64,000 bases of DNA, taken from assembly GCA_030263275.1 (NCBI GenBank), contig SZOR01000002.1, forward strand, positions 1 to 64,000, written 5' to 3'. The notes beneath the pieces were generated by a model, which was given only the letters and a program-made list of their open reading frames with translations, was not told the DNA's origin and ran no database searches. Source of the stretch: DSNY01 sp016861185. GTDB taxonomy: Bacteria > Pseudomonadota > Gammaproteobacteria > Burkholderiales > Burkholderiaceae_F. This document shows positions 1-8,417 of the stretch, piece after piece (within the stretch, counting starts at the first letter, position 1; each line of letters starts with the position of its first letter). Position numbers and translations under genes: made by a program.

Positions 1-8
1 TCGAACAT
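1..8 (-). CDS. start of next operon gene (only 2-3 codons visible)
   Basis: On the minus strand an ATG at 8..6 is preceded by a strong AGGAGG at 14..19 with six-base spacing. It lies 16 nt after the stop of the 2-hydroxyacid dehydrogenase gene, so another operon member probably begins here and leaves the window. Nothing can be said about its product. Confidence 0.45.
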
Positions 9-23
9 CGCAGCCTCCTGTCT

Positions 24-959
24 TCAGGTCACCGGCGTCGGCAGCGGCCGCCCGGCGAAAAACGCCTCGACGTTGTCGAGCACGAGCTGTCCCATCGCGC
101 CGCGCGTCGCGTGCGTCGCGCTGCCCTGATGCGGCTGCAGCACGACGTTGTCGAGCGCGAGCAGGGCGGCCGGAACGCGCGGCTCGTCGGCGAACACGTC
201 GAGGCCGGCGCCGCCCAGACGACCGCTCGCCAGCGCAGCGACGAGTGCGTCCTCGTCGACGACCGAGCCGCGCGCGATGTTGATCAGGATGCCGGCCGGG
301 CCGAGCGCATCGAGCACCGCGCGGTCGATCAGCCGACGCGTCGATTCGCCGCCGGGACAGGCGACGACCAGCACGCCGGACTCGCGCGCGAGCGCGAGGA
401 GATCCGGTTCGTAGCGCCACGGCACGGGCTTCGCGCGCGGCCCGTGATAGGCGATGTCCATCCCGAAGGCCGCGGCGCGCTGCGCGATCGCCTGCCCGAT
501 GCGGCCCATACCAACGATGCCGAGCCGCGTGCCCTTGATGCGCCCGGTCAGCGCCATCGGTCCCTTGAGCCAGCGCCCTTCGCGCACGTAGCGGTCGGCC
601 GCGACGATGCGCCGGACGGTCGCGAGCACGAGCCCGAGCGCGAGGTCGGCGACATCGTCGGTCAGCACGTCGGGCGTGTTGGTCACGCGGATGCCGCGCG
701 CGCGGGCGGCGGCCAGATCGATCGCGTCCACACCGACGCCGAAGCAGGCGATCAGCTCGAGCCGCGGCAGCTTTCCGATCAGCTCGGCCTTCATCCCGGC
801 GCCGCCGCTCGTCACCGCCACGCGCACCTCGGGTGCCGCCTGCGCGAGCAGCGCGGCGCGGTCCGGCGCGTCGTACCAGCGGGCGACGCGATAGTCGCTT
901 TCGAGCCGCGCCTGCGTCGGCGCATAGATCGGCGCGACCAGCAGCAGCGCGGGCTTCAT
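24..959 (-). CDS. D-isomer-specific 2-hydroxyacid dehydrogenase (GhrB/hydroxypyruvate-reductase type)
   Basis: This is a cytosolic NAD(P)H-dependent oxidoreductase interconverting 2-keto acids and (R)-2-hydroxy acids. A Rossmann motif GIVGMGRIG sits near residue 150. The catalytic Arg is in NIARGSVVDE, the acid in DVFADEP and the His in LQPHQGSAT; the usual HIGSAT has Gln in place of Ile. The length of 311 aa is normal for the family. I chose the ATG at 959 because it overlaps the upstream stop as ATGA, which implies translational coupling; an in-frame ATG at 992 would add 11 unlikely residues. It is the last complete gene of the leftward sugar-acid operon. Glyoxylate, hydroxypyruvate or lactate/pyruvate are plausible substrates, inferred from context only. 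Confidence 0.85.
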   Translation of the reverse strand: MKPALLLVAPIYAPTQARLESDYRVARWYDAPDRAALLAQAAPEVRVAVTSGGAGMKAELIGKLPRLELIACFGVGVDAIDLAAARARGIRVTNTPDVLTDDVADLALGLVLATVRRIVAADRYVREGRWLKGPMALTGRIKGTRLGIVGMGRIGQAIAQRAAAFGMDIAYHGPRAKPVPWRYEPDLLALARESGVLVVACPGGESTRRLIDRAVLDALGPAGILINIARGSVVDEDALVAALASGRLGGAGLDVFADEPRVPAALLALDNVVLQPHQGSATHATRGAMGQLVLDNVEAFFAGRPLPTPVT

Positions 960-1999
960 CGCAGCGGCGCGACGCCGAGACGCCGCGTCCATTCGTCGAT
1001 CTCGGCGCGCAGACCCGGCTCGATCGGAATGCCTTCCCGGCGCCGCTGCGCTTCGGCGCGTTCCTCCGGCTCACCCGGGTGGAGCACGTCGCCAGGTTGG
1101 CGCCGGATCGCTTCGACCACCTCGGCCACGCGCTGCGCGAGCGTTGCGCCGCCGGCGAAGCGCAGCGGGTCGAGCGCGATCATCAGTCCGCCGAGACGGC
1201 GCCGCTGCGTCAGATCGCCGAACATCGGCGTGATGCGGTCGGCGAAGGCCATGCCGTTCAGCGGTCCGCACAACAGGTCGATCATCAGGGCGAGCGCGTA
1301 GCCCTTGTGGCCGTAGGATGCACCGCCGAGCGGAACGAGCGCCGCGGCCGCGTGCGCGTCCTGCGTCGGCCGGCCCTGCTCGTCGAGCGCGATGTCGGGC
1401 GGCAACGCATGGTTTTCGCGCCGCGCGTTCATCACGCGGTTCCACGGGATCGAACTGGTCGCCATGTCGAGGCACAGCGGCGCGCCGCCGGCGTGCGGAA
1501 ACGCGATCGAGATCGGGTTGGTGCCGAGGAACTTCCGCGTTCCGCGCGCCGGCGCGACGATCGAATCGGCATGCGTGAACGCGATGCCGACCAGTCCGTC
1601 GCGCGCTGCCTGCCGCGTGTACAGGCCGATCGCGCCGCAGTGCGTCGATTCGGACAAGCCGACCGCGCCGATGCCCGCTTCGCGCGCCAGCCGCTGCGCG
1701 AGCGCCATCGCGGCGAAAGCTGCCGCGATGCCGAGCCCGTGGCCGCCGTCGAACTGCGCGGTGCCCGGTCCTGTGCGCTTCACGGCGTACTGCGGTCGCG
1801 GTTCGATCGAGCCCGCGCGGATGCGCGCCAGATAGTGCGGCAGCCGCGCGATGCCGTGCGAGTCGATGCCCCACAGGCTCGTCTGCACCAGCGCGCCCGC
1901 GACCGTCCGCGCGTCTTCGTCGCTGCAGCCGACCGCGCGCAGGCAGGATTCGCCCCAGCGCGCGAGCGAATCGTGATCGACATGTTCGACGGCGTGCAT
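956..1999 (-). CDS. Ldh2 (malate/L-sulfolactate/L-lactate dehydrogenase) family oxidoreductase
   Basis: This NAD(P)-dependent 2-hydroxyacid dehydrogenase of the Ldh2/ComC/YlbC/AllD family has 347 aa, the usual length. Family hallmarks are the early WGIDSHGIARLPHYL with the catalytic-type His, STHCGAIGLYTRQAA, TNPISIAFPHAG and GGASYGHKGYALALMID. The fold is unrelated to the neighbouring D-isomer enzyme, so the operon encodes two structurally distinct hydroxyacid dehydrogenases. The Shine-Dalgarno-like GGTGAG for the ATG at 1999 is formed by the edge of the palindromic repeat at 2004..2093. The substrate is unknown; family members use malate, L-lactate, ureidoglycolate, sulfolactate or 2,3-diketogulonate. 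Confidence 0.85.
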   Translation of the reverse strand: MHAVEHVDHDSLARWGESCLRAVGCSDEDARTVAGALVQTSLWGIDSHGIARLPHYLARIRAGSIEPRPQYAVKRTGPGTAQFDGGHGLGIAAAFAAMALAQRLAREAGIGAVGLSESTHCGAIGLYTRQAARDGLVGIAFTHADSIVAPARGTRKFLGTNPISIAFPHAGGAPLCLDMATSSIPWNRVMNARRENHALPPDIALDEQGRPTQDAHAAAALVPLGGASYGHKGYALALMIDLLCGPLNGMAFADRITPMFGDLTQRRRLGGLMIALDPLRFAGGATLAQRVAEVVEAIRRQPGDVLHPGEPEERAEAQRRREGIPIEPGLRAEIDEWTRRLGVAPLR

Positions 2000-2003
2000 C
2001 GCT

Positions 2004-2093
2004 CACCCCCCTTCATCAAAGGGGGGTAGGGGGAATCTCAGATCGGGACCCAGAGGAAATCCCCCCAACCCCCCCTTTATGAATGAGGGGCTC
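2004..2093. repeat. palindromic intergenic repeat pair (REP/BIME-like)
   Basis: Two C/G-run units in inverted orientation flank about 20 nt. The left unit reads CCCCCCTTCATCAAAGGGGGG then TAGGGGGAATC; the right unit reads AAATCCCCCCAACCCCCC then CTTTATGAATGAGGGG. Each is close to the reverse complement of the other. The element sits between two genes of one operon, where it could fold in the mRNA and affect stability or differential expression. Confidence 0.7.
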
Positions 2094-2109
2094 GATGCTG
2101 CGCATGCCG

Positions 2110-2958
2110 TCATTGCCCGTACGCCGTCACCTTCTGCCGCTGCTCGCCGAGCCCGGCGATGCCGAGGCGGACTTCGTCGCCCGGGCGCAGGAAGCGCGGC
2201 GGCTTCATCGCCATGCCCACGCCGGGCGGCGTGCCGGTCGTGATGATGTCCCCGGGCAGCAGCGTCATGAACTGACTCAGGTACGCGACCAGATACGCGA
2301 CGCCGAAGATCATCGTCCGCGTGTTGCCTGTTTGCATGCGCTCGCCGTTGACGTCGAGCCACATGGCGAGGTTCTGCGGATCGGCGATCTCGTCGGCCGT
2401 GACCAGATACGGGCCGATCGGGCCGAAGGTGTCGCAGCCCTTGCCGCGGTCCCACTGGCTGCCGCGCTCGAGCTGGAAATTGCGCTCGGACACGTCGTTG
2501 ACGACGCAATAGCCGGCGACGTGTTTCAGCGCGTCACGTTCGTCGACGTACTGCGCCTTCGTGCCGATCACGACACCCAACTCGACCTCCCAGTCGGTCT
2601 TCTGCGAGTTCTTCGGGATCACGATGCCGTCGTTCGGCCCGGTGATGCAGGTCGTCCACTTGTTGAAGACGATCGGCTCGCTCGGAATGGGCATGTTGCT
2701 TTCGGCCGCATGGTCCGAGTAGTTCAAGCCGATCGCGACGAACTTGCCGATGCCGACGTAGGGCACGCCGAGCCGCGGCTTGCCTTTGACCAGCGGCAGC
2801 TTGGCGGGATCGAACTTGCGCAAGTGCGCGAGCCGCTTCGGCGCGAGCACGGACGAGTCGATGTCGCTGACGATGCCCGACAGGTCGCGGATGTTGCCGT
2901 CGGCGTCGAGCAGCCCCGGCTTTTCGAAGCCGTTCGGGCCGTAGCGGAGGAGTTTCAT
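2110..2958 (-). CDS. fumarylacetoacetate-hydrolase-family protein (diketo sugar-acid hydrolase type)
   Basis: A 282-aa FAH-fold metal-dependent C-C hydrolase. The N-terminal MKLLRYGPNGFEKPGLLD resembles YcgM/LRA6/FucX-like members. The core has IGLNYSDHAAESNMPIPSEP, the metal/acid motif DWEVELGVVIG and YCVVNDVSERNFQ. The C-terminus carries GDIITTGTPPGVGMAMKPP. The start at 2958 has GGAGAG upstream and is preferred over an in-frame ATG at 3000. In known non-phosphorylative pathways a relative cleaves 2,4-diketo-3-deoxy sugar acids to pyruvate plus lactate or glycolate. The adjacent SDR and UxaA-family genes make that role likely here, but the exact substrate is inference. Confidence 0.85.
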   Translation of the reverse strand: MKLLRYGPNGFEKPGLLDADGNIRDLSGIVSDIDSSVLAPKRLAHLRKFDPAKLPLVKGKPRLGVPYVGIGKFVAIGLNYSDHAAESNMPIPSEPIVFNKWTTCITGPNDGIVIPKNSQKTDWEVELGVVIGTKAQYVDERDALKHVAGYCVVNDVSERNFQLERGSQWDRGKGCDTFGPIGPYLVTADEIADPQNLAMWLDVNGERMQTGNTRTMIFGVAYLVAYLSQFMTLLPGDIITTGTPPGVGMAMKPPRFLRPGDEVRLGIAGLGEQRQKVTAYGQ

Positions 2959-2983
2959 GCGATCGCTCTCCACGAGGTTGAAC

Positions 2984-3010
2984 GCCCTCGCCCCCGACAC
3001 GGGGAGAGGG
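2984..3010. repeat. GC-rich hairpin between FAH and SDR genes
   Basis: CCCTC(g)CCCC pairs with GGGGaGAGGG around a short CGACAC loop. It belongs to the same CCCTCTCCCC-type palindrome class as those at 6735, 6807 and 62692. It has no U-tract, so it is probably a dispersed repeat or mRNA-stabilising hairpin rather than a terminator. Confidence 0.5.
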
Positions 3011-3015
3011 TGGAT

Positions 3016-3765
3016 TCAGAGGCTCATCCCGCCGTCGACGAAGATCGCCTGTCCGGTCATGAACGACGATTCGTCGGAGACGAGGTAGACGAAGGTTTCG
3101 GCGATCTCCTCGGCGGTGGCGAGCCGTCCCATCGGCTGGCGCGCGATGAAGTCCTTGCGCGCCTGCGCCGGGTCGGCGAAGGCCTTGATCCGCTCGGCCA
3201 GCGAAGGCGTGTCGACGGTGCCGGGGCAGACGCAGTTGACGCGGATCCCCTGCTTGACGTGGTCGATCGCGAGCGCGCGCGTGAAGCCCGCGACCGCGGC
3301 CTTGCTCGCCGAATACGCGAGCCGGTTCGGCGCCGCCTTCTGCGCGCCGAGCACCGAGGCCATGTTCAGGATCACGCCGCCGCCGGCCGCGATCATCTTC
3401 GGCAGCATCGCGCGGGTCATCACGAACATGCTGCGCACGTTCAGATCGAAGCTGAAGTCCCAGTCCTCCACGCGACAGTCGAGGATCGTTCCCTGGTGCA
3501 CGTAGCCGGCGCAGTTGAACAGGATGTCGACCGCGCCGACCTCCTCGACGCAGGTCTGCACGGCGGCGTCGTCGAGCACGTCGAGCACGCGCGTCGCAAG
3601 CGGCATCGATCGGGCCGCCTCGCGCAGAGACTGCAGCAGGTCGGGCTTGATGTCGGTCGCGATCACGCGCGCCCCTTCGCGCGCGAACGCGAGTGCGCCG
3701 GCGCGCCCCATGCCTTGTCCCGCCGCCGTGACGAGTGCGGTCTTGCCCGCGAGTCGACCTGCCAT
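3016..3765 (-). CDS. SDR-family oxidoreductase (2-keto-3-deoxy sugar-acid dehydrogenase type)
   Basis: A classical short-chain dehydrogenase of 249 aa using NAD(H). Visible motifs are the cofactor loop TAAGQGMGR (Ala in place of the first Gly of TGxxxGxG), DVLDD, NCAGY, the catalytic YSASKAA and CPGTVDTPS with the C-terminal FVDGGMSL. The ATG at 3765 follows an AGGGGG tract; the frame stays open further upstream but without family similarity. It is the first gene of the leftward operon, followed by the FAH hydrolase. Paired SDR and FAH enzymes oxidise and cleave 2-keto-3-deoxy acids in L-rhamnose, L-fucose and pentose routes, so that role is inferred. Confidence 0.87.
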   Translation of the reverse strand: MAGRLAGKTALVTAAGQGMGRAGALAFAREGARVIATDIKPDLLQSLREAARSMPLATRVLDVLDDAAVQTCVEEVGAVDILFNCAGYVHQGTILDCRVEDWDFSFDLNVRSMFVMTRAMLPKMIAAGGGVILNMASVLGAQKAAPNRLAYSASKAAVAGFTRALAIDHVKQGIRVNCVCPGTVDTPSLAERIKAFADPAQARKDFIARQPMGRLATAEEIAETFVYLVSDESSFMTGQAIFVDGGMSL

Positions 3766-3841
3766 GAAGCGCGCCCCCCTGTGCCGTCCGGTTCCGCCCC
3801 GACCTTGACACCGCCGGGCCGCGTGTGTGAAGCTGCCCGCC

Positions 3842-3858
3842 AATTGGCCTGACCACTT
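3842..3858. promoter_or_regulatory. candidate FadR/GntR operator
   Basis: AATTGGCCTGACCACTT is an imperfect palindrome close to the TTGGT/ACCAA-type sites used by FadR-subfamily regulators. It lies in the 196-bp divergent region between the SDR gene (start 3765) and the regulator gene (start 3962), where it could control both transcripts. A further CCAAT half site follows at 3861..3865. Confidence 0.5.
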
Positions 3859-3961
3859 TACCAATGCGGGGCGCGGCCAGTGTAAGGGCTGCGTTCGGCG
3901 CTTGTCCAGGAATGGGCGCGAACGCGGCCGAATCCCGCACCCGACGCGACGACGCATCCGC

Positions 3962-4675
3962 ATGCCGATCCAGGCCCTCGAGCCGCGCCGCCTGTACCGC
4001 CAGATCGCCGATCAGATCGCGGCGCTGATCAGGCGCGGCGAGTTCAAGCCCGGATCGCGACTGCCGCCCGAGCGCGACCTGGCGAAGCAGCTCGGAGTCA
4101 GCCGCCCCTCGGTGCGCGAGGCGCTGATCGCGCTCGAGGTCGAAGGCTTCGTCGAAGTCCGCATCGGCTCCGGCGTCTACGTGACGAGCGCGGGCTCCCG
4201 CCGCGCGGGCGGCCGCGTCGGCAAGGCGGCGCTGCCGCCCGACTCGGGCCCGTTCGAGCTCATCGAAGCGCGCCGCCTCGTCGAATCCGAGTGCGCGGCG
4301 CAGGCGGCGAGGCACGCGAGCGCTGCGCAGATGCGGCGGATGAAGGCGGCGCTGGCGACGATGCGCACCGACGGCAGGCGCAACGTCGTTCCGCTCGAAG
4401 GCGACCAGCGCTTCCACGAATGCGTCGCCGACGCGAGCGGCAACAGCGCGCTGGCGATGCTGGTGCGCACGCTGTGGGCGCAGCGCACGGGGCCGCTGTT
4501 CCTCAGGCTCGAGCACCACTTCGACACGCCGGCGCTGTGGAGCGCGGCGATCGCGGAGCATCAGGCGATCCTCGCGGCGATCGAGTCGCGCGACCCGGGC
4601 GCGGCGCGCGCGGCGATGCGGCGGCATCTCGATATGGCGGCGCGGCGGTTCAAGGTGAGCTTCAATCGGAACTGA
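3962..4675 (+). CDS. FadR/GntR-family transcriptional regulator
   Basis: A 237-aa DNA-binding repressor. The N-terminal winged helix-turn-helix (residues about 8-75) contains GEFKPGSRLPPERDLAKQLG and VSRPSVREALIALEVEGFVE, followed by RIGSGVYV. The C-terminal part is an FCD ligand-binding helical bundle, with FELIEARRLVESECA, DQRFHECVADASGN and EHQAILAAIESRD providing the usual metal-binding His/Asp positions. The ATG at 3962 is chosen because MPIQALEPRRLYRQIADQI matches typical family starts. It sits divergently from the SDR operon and upstream of the TRAP genes, so it probably senses the imported acid or an intermediate and acts at 3842..3858. Confidence 0.88.
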   Translation: MPIQALEPRRLYRQIADQIAALIRRGEFKPGSRLPPERDLAKQLGVSRPSVREALIALEVEGFVEVRIGSGVYVTSAGSRRAGGRVGKAALPPDSGPFELIEARRLVESECAAQAARHASAAQMRRMKAALATMRTDGRRNVVPLEGDQRFHECVADASGNSALAMLVRTLWAQRTGPLFLRLEHHFDTPALWSAAIAEHQAILAAIESRDPGAARAAMRRHLDMAARRFKVSFNRN

Positions 4676-4712
4676 CGGCCTGATCCTGGGCCGTTCGACG
4701 GGGAGGAGCGAA

Positions 4713-5294
4713 GTGAGTCAGGCGACAGACGCAGGTGACGAGCACGTGCTGGCGGCCGACGGCACGTTCGACGTGCACGACCAGCCGGTCGATCTGAAGA
4801 TCTACCGCTTCGAGGACTGGATCGCACTCGCGTTCTTCTGGCTGCTCGCCGGCGTGGTCTTCCTGCAGTTCTTCACGCGCTACGCGCTGAACGATTCGGC
4901 GTCGTGGACCGAAGAGATCGCGCGCTACCTGCTGATCTGCACGGTGTTCGTCGGCGCGGCGATCGCGGTGCGCAAGAACAATCACGTGCAGGTCGACTTC
5001 TTCTATCGCGTGCTGCCGAAACCGCTGACGCGCGTGCTGGCCACCCTGGTCGATCTCGTGCGGATCGCCTTCTTCGCGTACGCGGTCTACCTGACCGCGG
5101 CGCTGATGATGCGCATCGGCGGGCAGCCGATGTCGGTCGTCGACTGGCCGATCGGCATCGTCTACGCGGTCGTGCTGTTCGGCTTCGCGCTGATGACCTG
5201 GCGCGCGCTGCAGGTCGCGCTCGCCAACTGGCGGCGCGGCGCGTCCGTGCTCGAGCGCCCCGAACTGCACGAAACACCCGAGGCGACCGGCTGA
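4713..5294 (+). CDS. dctQ: TRAP transporter small permease
   Basis: A 193-aa inner-membrane protein with four predicted transmembrane helices: about residues 38-60 (WIALAFFWLLAGVVFLQFF), 74-95, 115-135 and 150-170. The EEIARYLLICTVFVGAA segment is typical of DctQ. A GTG start at 4713 is preceded by GGGAGGAG at 4701. It pairs with the large permease that starts 26 nt downstream and with the receptor at 8486 to form a sodium-driven tripartite importer of an organic or sugar acid. Confidence 0.88.
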   Translation: MSQATDAGDEHVLAADGTFDVHDQPVDLKIYRFEDWIALAFFWLLAGVVFLQFFTRYALNDSASWTEEIARYLLICTVFVGAAIAVRKNNHVQVDFFYRVLPKPLTRVLATLVDLVRIAFFAYAVYLTAALMMRIGGQPMSVVDWPIGIVYAVVLFGFALMTWRALQVALANWRRGASVLERPELHETPEATG

Positions 5295-5320
5295 CGGGCG
5301 ATCAAACGACGAGCGCACCC

Positions 5321-6724
5321 ATGACGCCGGCCGGATTCAAGCTGACCTTCCTCGCGCTGATGGGCGCGGGCGTGCCGGTCGCGATCGCGATGGCGGGCTC
5401 GTCGCTGATCTACGTGATGGTGTCGGGCAACGTGCCCGACTTCGTCGTGATCCACCGGATGGTCAACGGCATCGACTCGTTTCCGCTGCTCGCGGTGCCG
5501 TTCTTCGTGCTGGCCGGCAACCTGATGAACTCGGCCGGCATCACCAACCGCATCTACAACTTCGCGCTCGCACTGGTCGGCTGGCTCAAGGGCGGGCTCG
5601 GGCACGTCAACGTCGTCGGCTCGATGGTGTTCGCCGGCATGTCGGGCACGGCGATCGCGGATGCCGCCGGGCTCGGCACGATCGAGATCAAGGCGATGCG
5701 CGATCACGGCTACTCGACCGAGTTCGCGGTCGGCGTGACCGCGGCCTCCGCCACGCTCGGCCCGATCATTCCACCGTCGCTGCCCTTCGTGATCTACGCG
5801 ATGTTCGCCAACGTGTCGGTCGGCGCGCTGTTCCTCGCGGGCCTGATGCCGGGCGTGGTGATGGCCCTGCTGATCATGGCGACGGTCGCGTACTACGCGC
5901 ACCGGCGCGGGTTCGGCCGCGACGTGAAGTTCCAGTGGGCGAAGCTCGGCAAGGCGCTGCTGGAGCTGGCGATCGTCGCGGCGTTTCCGGTGGCGATCTG
6001 GGCGGCGACCGAGGCGGGTGCGCTGCCGACCGCCGCCGTGGTCGTCGCGCTGGCGTTGCTGCTCGTCGCCGACTGGAAGTTCCGCTTCAACGCGGTGCTG
6101 CCGATCCTCACGCCCGTGCTGCTGATCGGCGGCATGACCTCGGGCGTGTTCACCGCGACCGAAGGCGCGATCGCGGCCTGCGTGTGGGCGCTTTTTCTGG
6201 GCCTGGTCTGGTACCGGACGATGAGCCCGCGCATGCTCGTCAAGGTGTCGATGGACACGATCGAGACGACCGCGACCGTGCTGCTGATCGTCGCCGCCGC
6301 GTCGATCTTCGGCTGGATGCTGACGGTCACGCGGACGACCGAAGCGATCGCGGCGTGGGTGCTGGCGTTCACGAGCGATCCGTGGATGTTCCTGCTGCTC
6401 GCGAACCTGCTGATGCTGTTCGTCGGCTGCTTCCTGGAGCCCACGGCCGCCATCACGATCCTGGTGCCGGTGCTGCTGCCGATCGTGCACCAGCTCGGCA
6501 TCGACCCGGTGCACTTCGGGCTGATCATGGTGCTGAACTTGATGATCGGCCTGCTGCATCCGCCGATGGGGCTCGTGCTGTTCGTGCTCGCGCGCGTGTC
6601 GAAGTTGTCTTTCGAACGGACGACGATGGCGATCCTGCCGTGGCTGCTGCCGCTGCTGGCGAGCCTGATCCTCGTGACCTACGTGCCTTCGATCAGCCTG
6701 TGGCTGCCGAGGGTGTTGATGTGA
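5321..6724 (+). CDS. dctM: TRAP transporter large permease
   Basis: A 467-aa inner-membrane transport subunit with about twelve hydrophobic segments. DctM signatures are visible: VPFFVLAGNLMNSAGIT, GMSGTAIADAAGLGTIEIKAM, GVTAASATLGPIIPPSLPFVIYA, CFLEPTAAITILVPVLLPI and GLLHPPMGLVLFV. The start at 5321 opens with MTPAGFKLTFLALMGAGVPVA, the normal first helix. It works with DctQ upstream and DctP (8486). The dehydratase gene lies between dctM and dctP, so uptake and first catabolic step are co-transcribed. Confidence 0.9.
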   Translation: MTPAGFKLTFLALMGAGVPVAIAMAGSSLIYVMVSGNVPDFVVIHRMVNGIDSFPLLAVPFFVLAGNLMNSAGITNRIYNFALALVGWLKGGLGHVNVVGSMVFAGMSGTAIADAAGLGTIEIKAMRDHGYSTEFAVGVTAASATLGPIIPPSLPFVIYAMFANVSVGALFLAGLMPGVVMALLIMATVAYYAHRRGFGRDVKFQWAKLGKALLELAIVAAFPVAIWAATEAGALPTAAVVVALALLLVADWKFRFNAVLPILTPVLLIGGMTSGVFTATEGAIAACVWALFLGLVWYRTMSPRMLVKVSMDTIETTATVLLIVAAASIFGWMLTVTRTTEAIAAWVLAFTSDPWMFLLLANLLMLFVGCFLEPTAAITILVPVLLPIVHQLGIDPVHFGLIMVLNLMIGLLHPPMGLVLFVLARVSKLSFERTTMAILPWLLPLLASLILVTYVPSISLWLPRVLM

Positions 6725-6734
6725 AGGTTGTTCT

Positions 6735-6832
6735 CCCTCTCCCCGCGTAGCGGGGAGAGGGCAGGGGAGAGGGGTGCTGAGCAACGCGCGACGCCCCTGT
6801 CCCCAGCCCTCTCCCCCTGGCGTGGGAGGGGG
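6735..6832. repeat. two GC-rich hairpins between dctM and uxaA-like gene
   Basis: At 6735..6761 a perfect stem, CCCTCTCCCCGC-GTA-GCGGGGAGAGGG, occurs. At 6807..6832 a second imperfect one pairs CCCTCTCCC with GGAGGGGG. The spacer between them contains GGGGAGAGGGG. Both belong to a dispersed palindrome class seen elsewhere in the window (2984, 62692). No U-tract follows. Confidence 0.65.
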
Positions 6833-6852
6833 TGTCTGATTGGAGACGTTGC

Positions 6853-8412
6853 ATGTCCGCAGTCATCGCAACCCCCGAAGTCTCGCCCGTCCTTCGCCTG
6901 CATCCGAACGACGACGTCGTGATCGCGCGCCGGCAGCTCGTCTCGGGAACGCCGCTGCCGGGCGAAGGCTTGACGGTGATCGGGCTGGTGCCGCCGGGGC
7001 ACAAGGTGGCTGCGCGCGCGATCCGCGCGGGCGCGGCGGTGCGCCGCTACAACCAGATCATCGGATTCGCCAAGCGCCACATCCAGGCGGGCGAGCACGT
7101 CCATCTGCATAACCTCGGCATCGGTGAGCAGCACGGCGCGTTCGAACGCGACTACGCGTTCTGCGCCGACGTGAAACCCACCGCGTACGTCGCCCGGCCC
7201 GCGACTTTCGAGGGCATCGTGCGCGGCGACGGGCGAGTGGCCACGCGCAACTACATCGGCATCCTGTCGACGGTGAACTGTTCGGCCACCGTCGCGCGCG
7301 CGATCGCGGATCGCTTCCGGCGCGACGTGTTTCCCGAAGCGCTCGCGGATTTTCCGAACGTCGACGGTGTGGTCGCGCTGACGCACGGCACCGGCTGCGG
7401 GATGGACATGGACGAGGCGATGACGATCCTGCGCCGTACGCTCGGCGGCTACGCGCGGCATCCGAACTTCGGCGCGGTGCTCGTCGTCGGGCTCGGCTGC
7501 GAAGCGAACCAGGTCAGCGCGCTGCTCGGCGCCGAGAACCTGCAGGAGGGCGAGCGGCTGCGCACGTACAACCTGCAGGATGTCGGCGGCACCGCAGCGG
7601 CGATCGCGCGCGGCGTGGCGTTCGTGCGCGAGCTGCTGCCCGAAGTGGATCGCGTGTCGCGACGACCCGTGCCGGCGAGCCATCTGACCCTCGGGCTGCA
7701 ATGCGGCGGCTCCGACGGCTACTCGGGCATCACCGCGAATCCTGCGCTCGGCAACGCGGTCGATCGGTTGGTCGCGCACGGCGGCACCGCGATCCTTTCC
7801 GAAACGCCCGAGATCTACGGCGCCGAGCACCTGCTGACGCGGCGCGCGGTCACGCGCGAGGTCGGTGAAAAGCTCGTCGCGCGGATCCGGTGGTGGGAGG
7901 ACTACTGCGCGCGCAACCGCGGCGAGATGAACAACAACCCGTCGCCCGGCAACAAGGCGGGCGGGCTGACGACGATCCTGGAAAAGTCGCTCGGCGCGGT
8001 CGCCAAAGGCGGCACGACCAACCTCGTCGAGGTGTACGAATACGCGCAGCGGGTCGACCAGCGCGGCTTCGTGTTCATGGATACGCCGGGCTACGACCCG
8101 GTGTCTGCCACCGGCCAGGTCGCGGGCGGCGCCAACATGATCGTGTTCACGACCGGGCGCGGCTCCGCCTACGGCTGCGCGCCGGCGCCTTCGCTGAAGC
8201 TCGCGACCAACAGCGATCTGTGGCGCCGGCAGCAGGACGACATCGACATCAACTGCGGCGAGATCGCCGACGGCGAAGCGACGATCGAAGAGGTCGGCGC
8301 GCGCATCTTCGAGCTGATCCTCGCAACCGCGTCGGGCCGCAAGAGCAAGAGCGAGCTGCACGGCTACGGCCAGCAGGAGTTCGTGCCGTGGCAGGTGGGG
8401 GCGGTGATGTGA
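6853..8412 (+). CDS. UxaA-family (altronate/galactarate-type) dehydratase
   Basis: A 519-aa iron-dependent hydro-lyase of the UxaA/GarD/SuyB family with an N-terminal SAF domain (about residues 15-90) fused to the catalytic region. Conserved blocks are LGIGEQHGAFERDY, GRVATRNYIGILSTVNCSAT, LTHGTGCGMDMDE, GLGCEANQ, CGGSDGYSGITANPALG, SETPEIYGAEHLL, NNNPSPGNKAGGLTTILEKS and TGRGSAYGCAPAPSLK. The Cys residues in VNCS, GTGCGM and GLGCEA are family-typical. The ATG at 6853 has GGAGAC upstream. In context it should dehydrate an imported aldonic-type acid to a 2-keto-3-deoxy acid for the SDR/FAH pair. Sulfolactate sulfo-lyase is the main alternative within the family. Confidence 0.85.
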   Translation: MSAVIATPEVSPVLRLHPNDDVVIARRQLVSGTPLPGEGLTVIGLVPPGHKVAARAIRAGAAVRRYNQIIGFAKRHIQAGEHVHLHNLGIGEQHGAFERDYAFCADVKPTAYVARPATFEGIVRGDGRVATRNYIGILSTVNCSATVARAIADRFRRDVFPEALADFPNVDGVVALTHGTGCGMDMDEAMTILRRTLGGYARHPNFGAVLVVGLGCEANQVSALLGAENLQEGERLRTYNLQDVGGTAAAIARGVAFVRELLPEVDRVSRRPVPASHLTLGLQCGGSDGYSGITANPALGNAVDRLVAHGGTAILSETPEIYGAEHLLTRRAVTREVGEKLVARIRWWEDYCARNRGEMNNNPSPGNKAGGLTTILEKSLGAVAKGGTTNLVEVYEYAQRVDQRGFVFMDTPGYDPVSATGQVAGGANMIVFTTGRGSAYGCAPAPSLKLATNSDLWRRQQDDIDINCGEIADGEATIEEVGARIFELILATASGRKSKSELHGYGQQEFVPWQVGAVM

Positions 8413-8417
8413 TTCGG

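Noticed and set aside
2534..4627. A large minus-strand frame covering the FAH, SDR and regulator genes
   Set aside because: It crosses three well-supported genes in other frames, is Arg-rich and has no recognisable domain.
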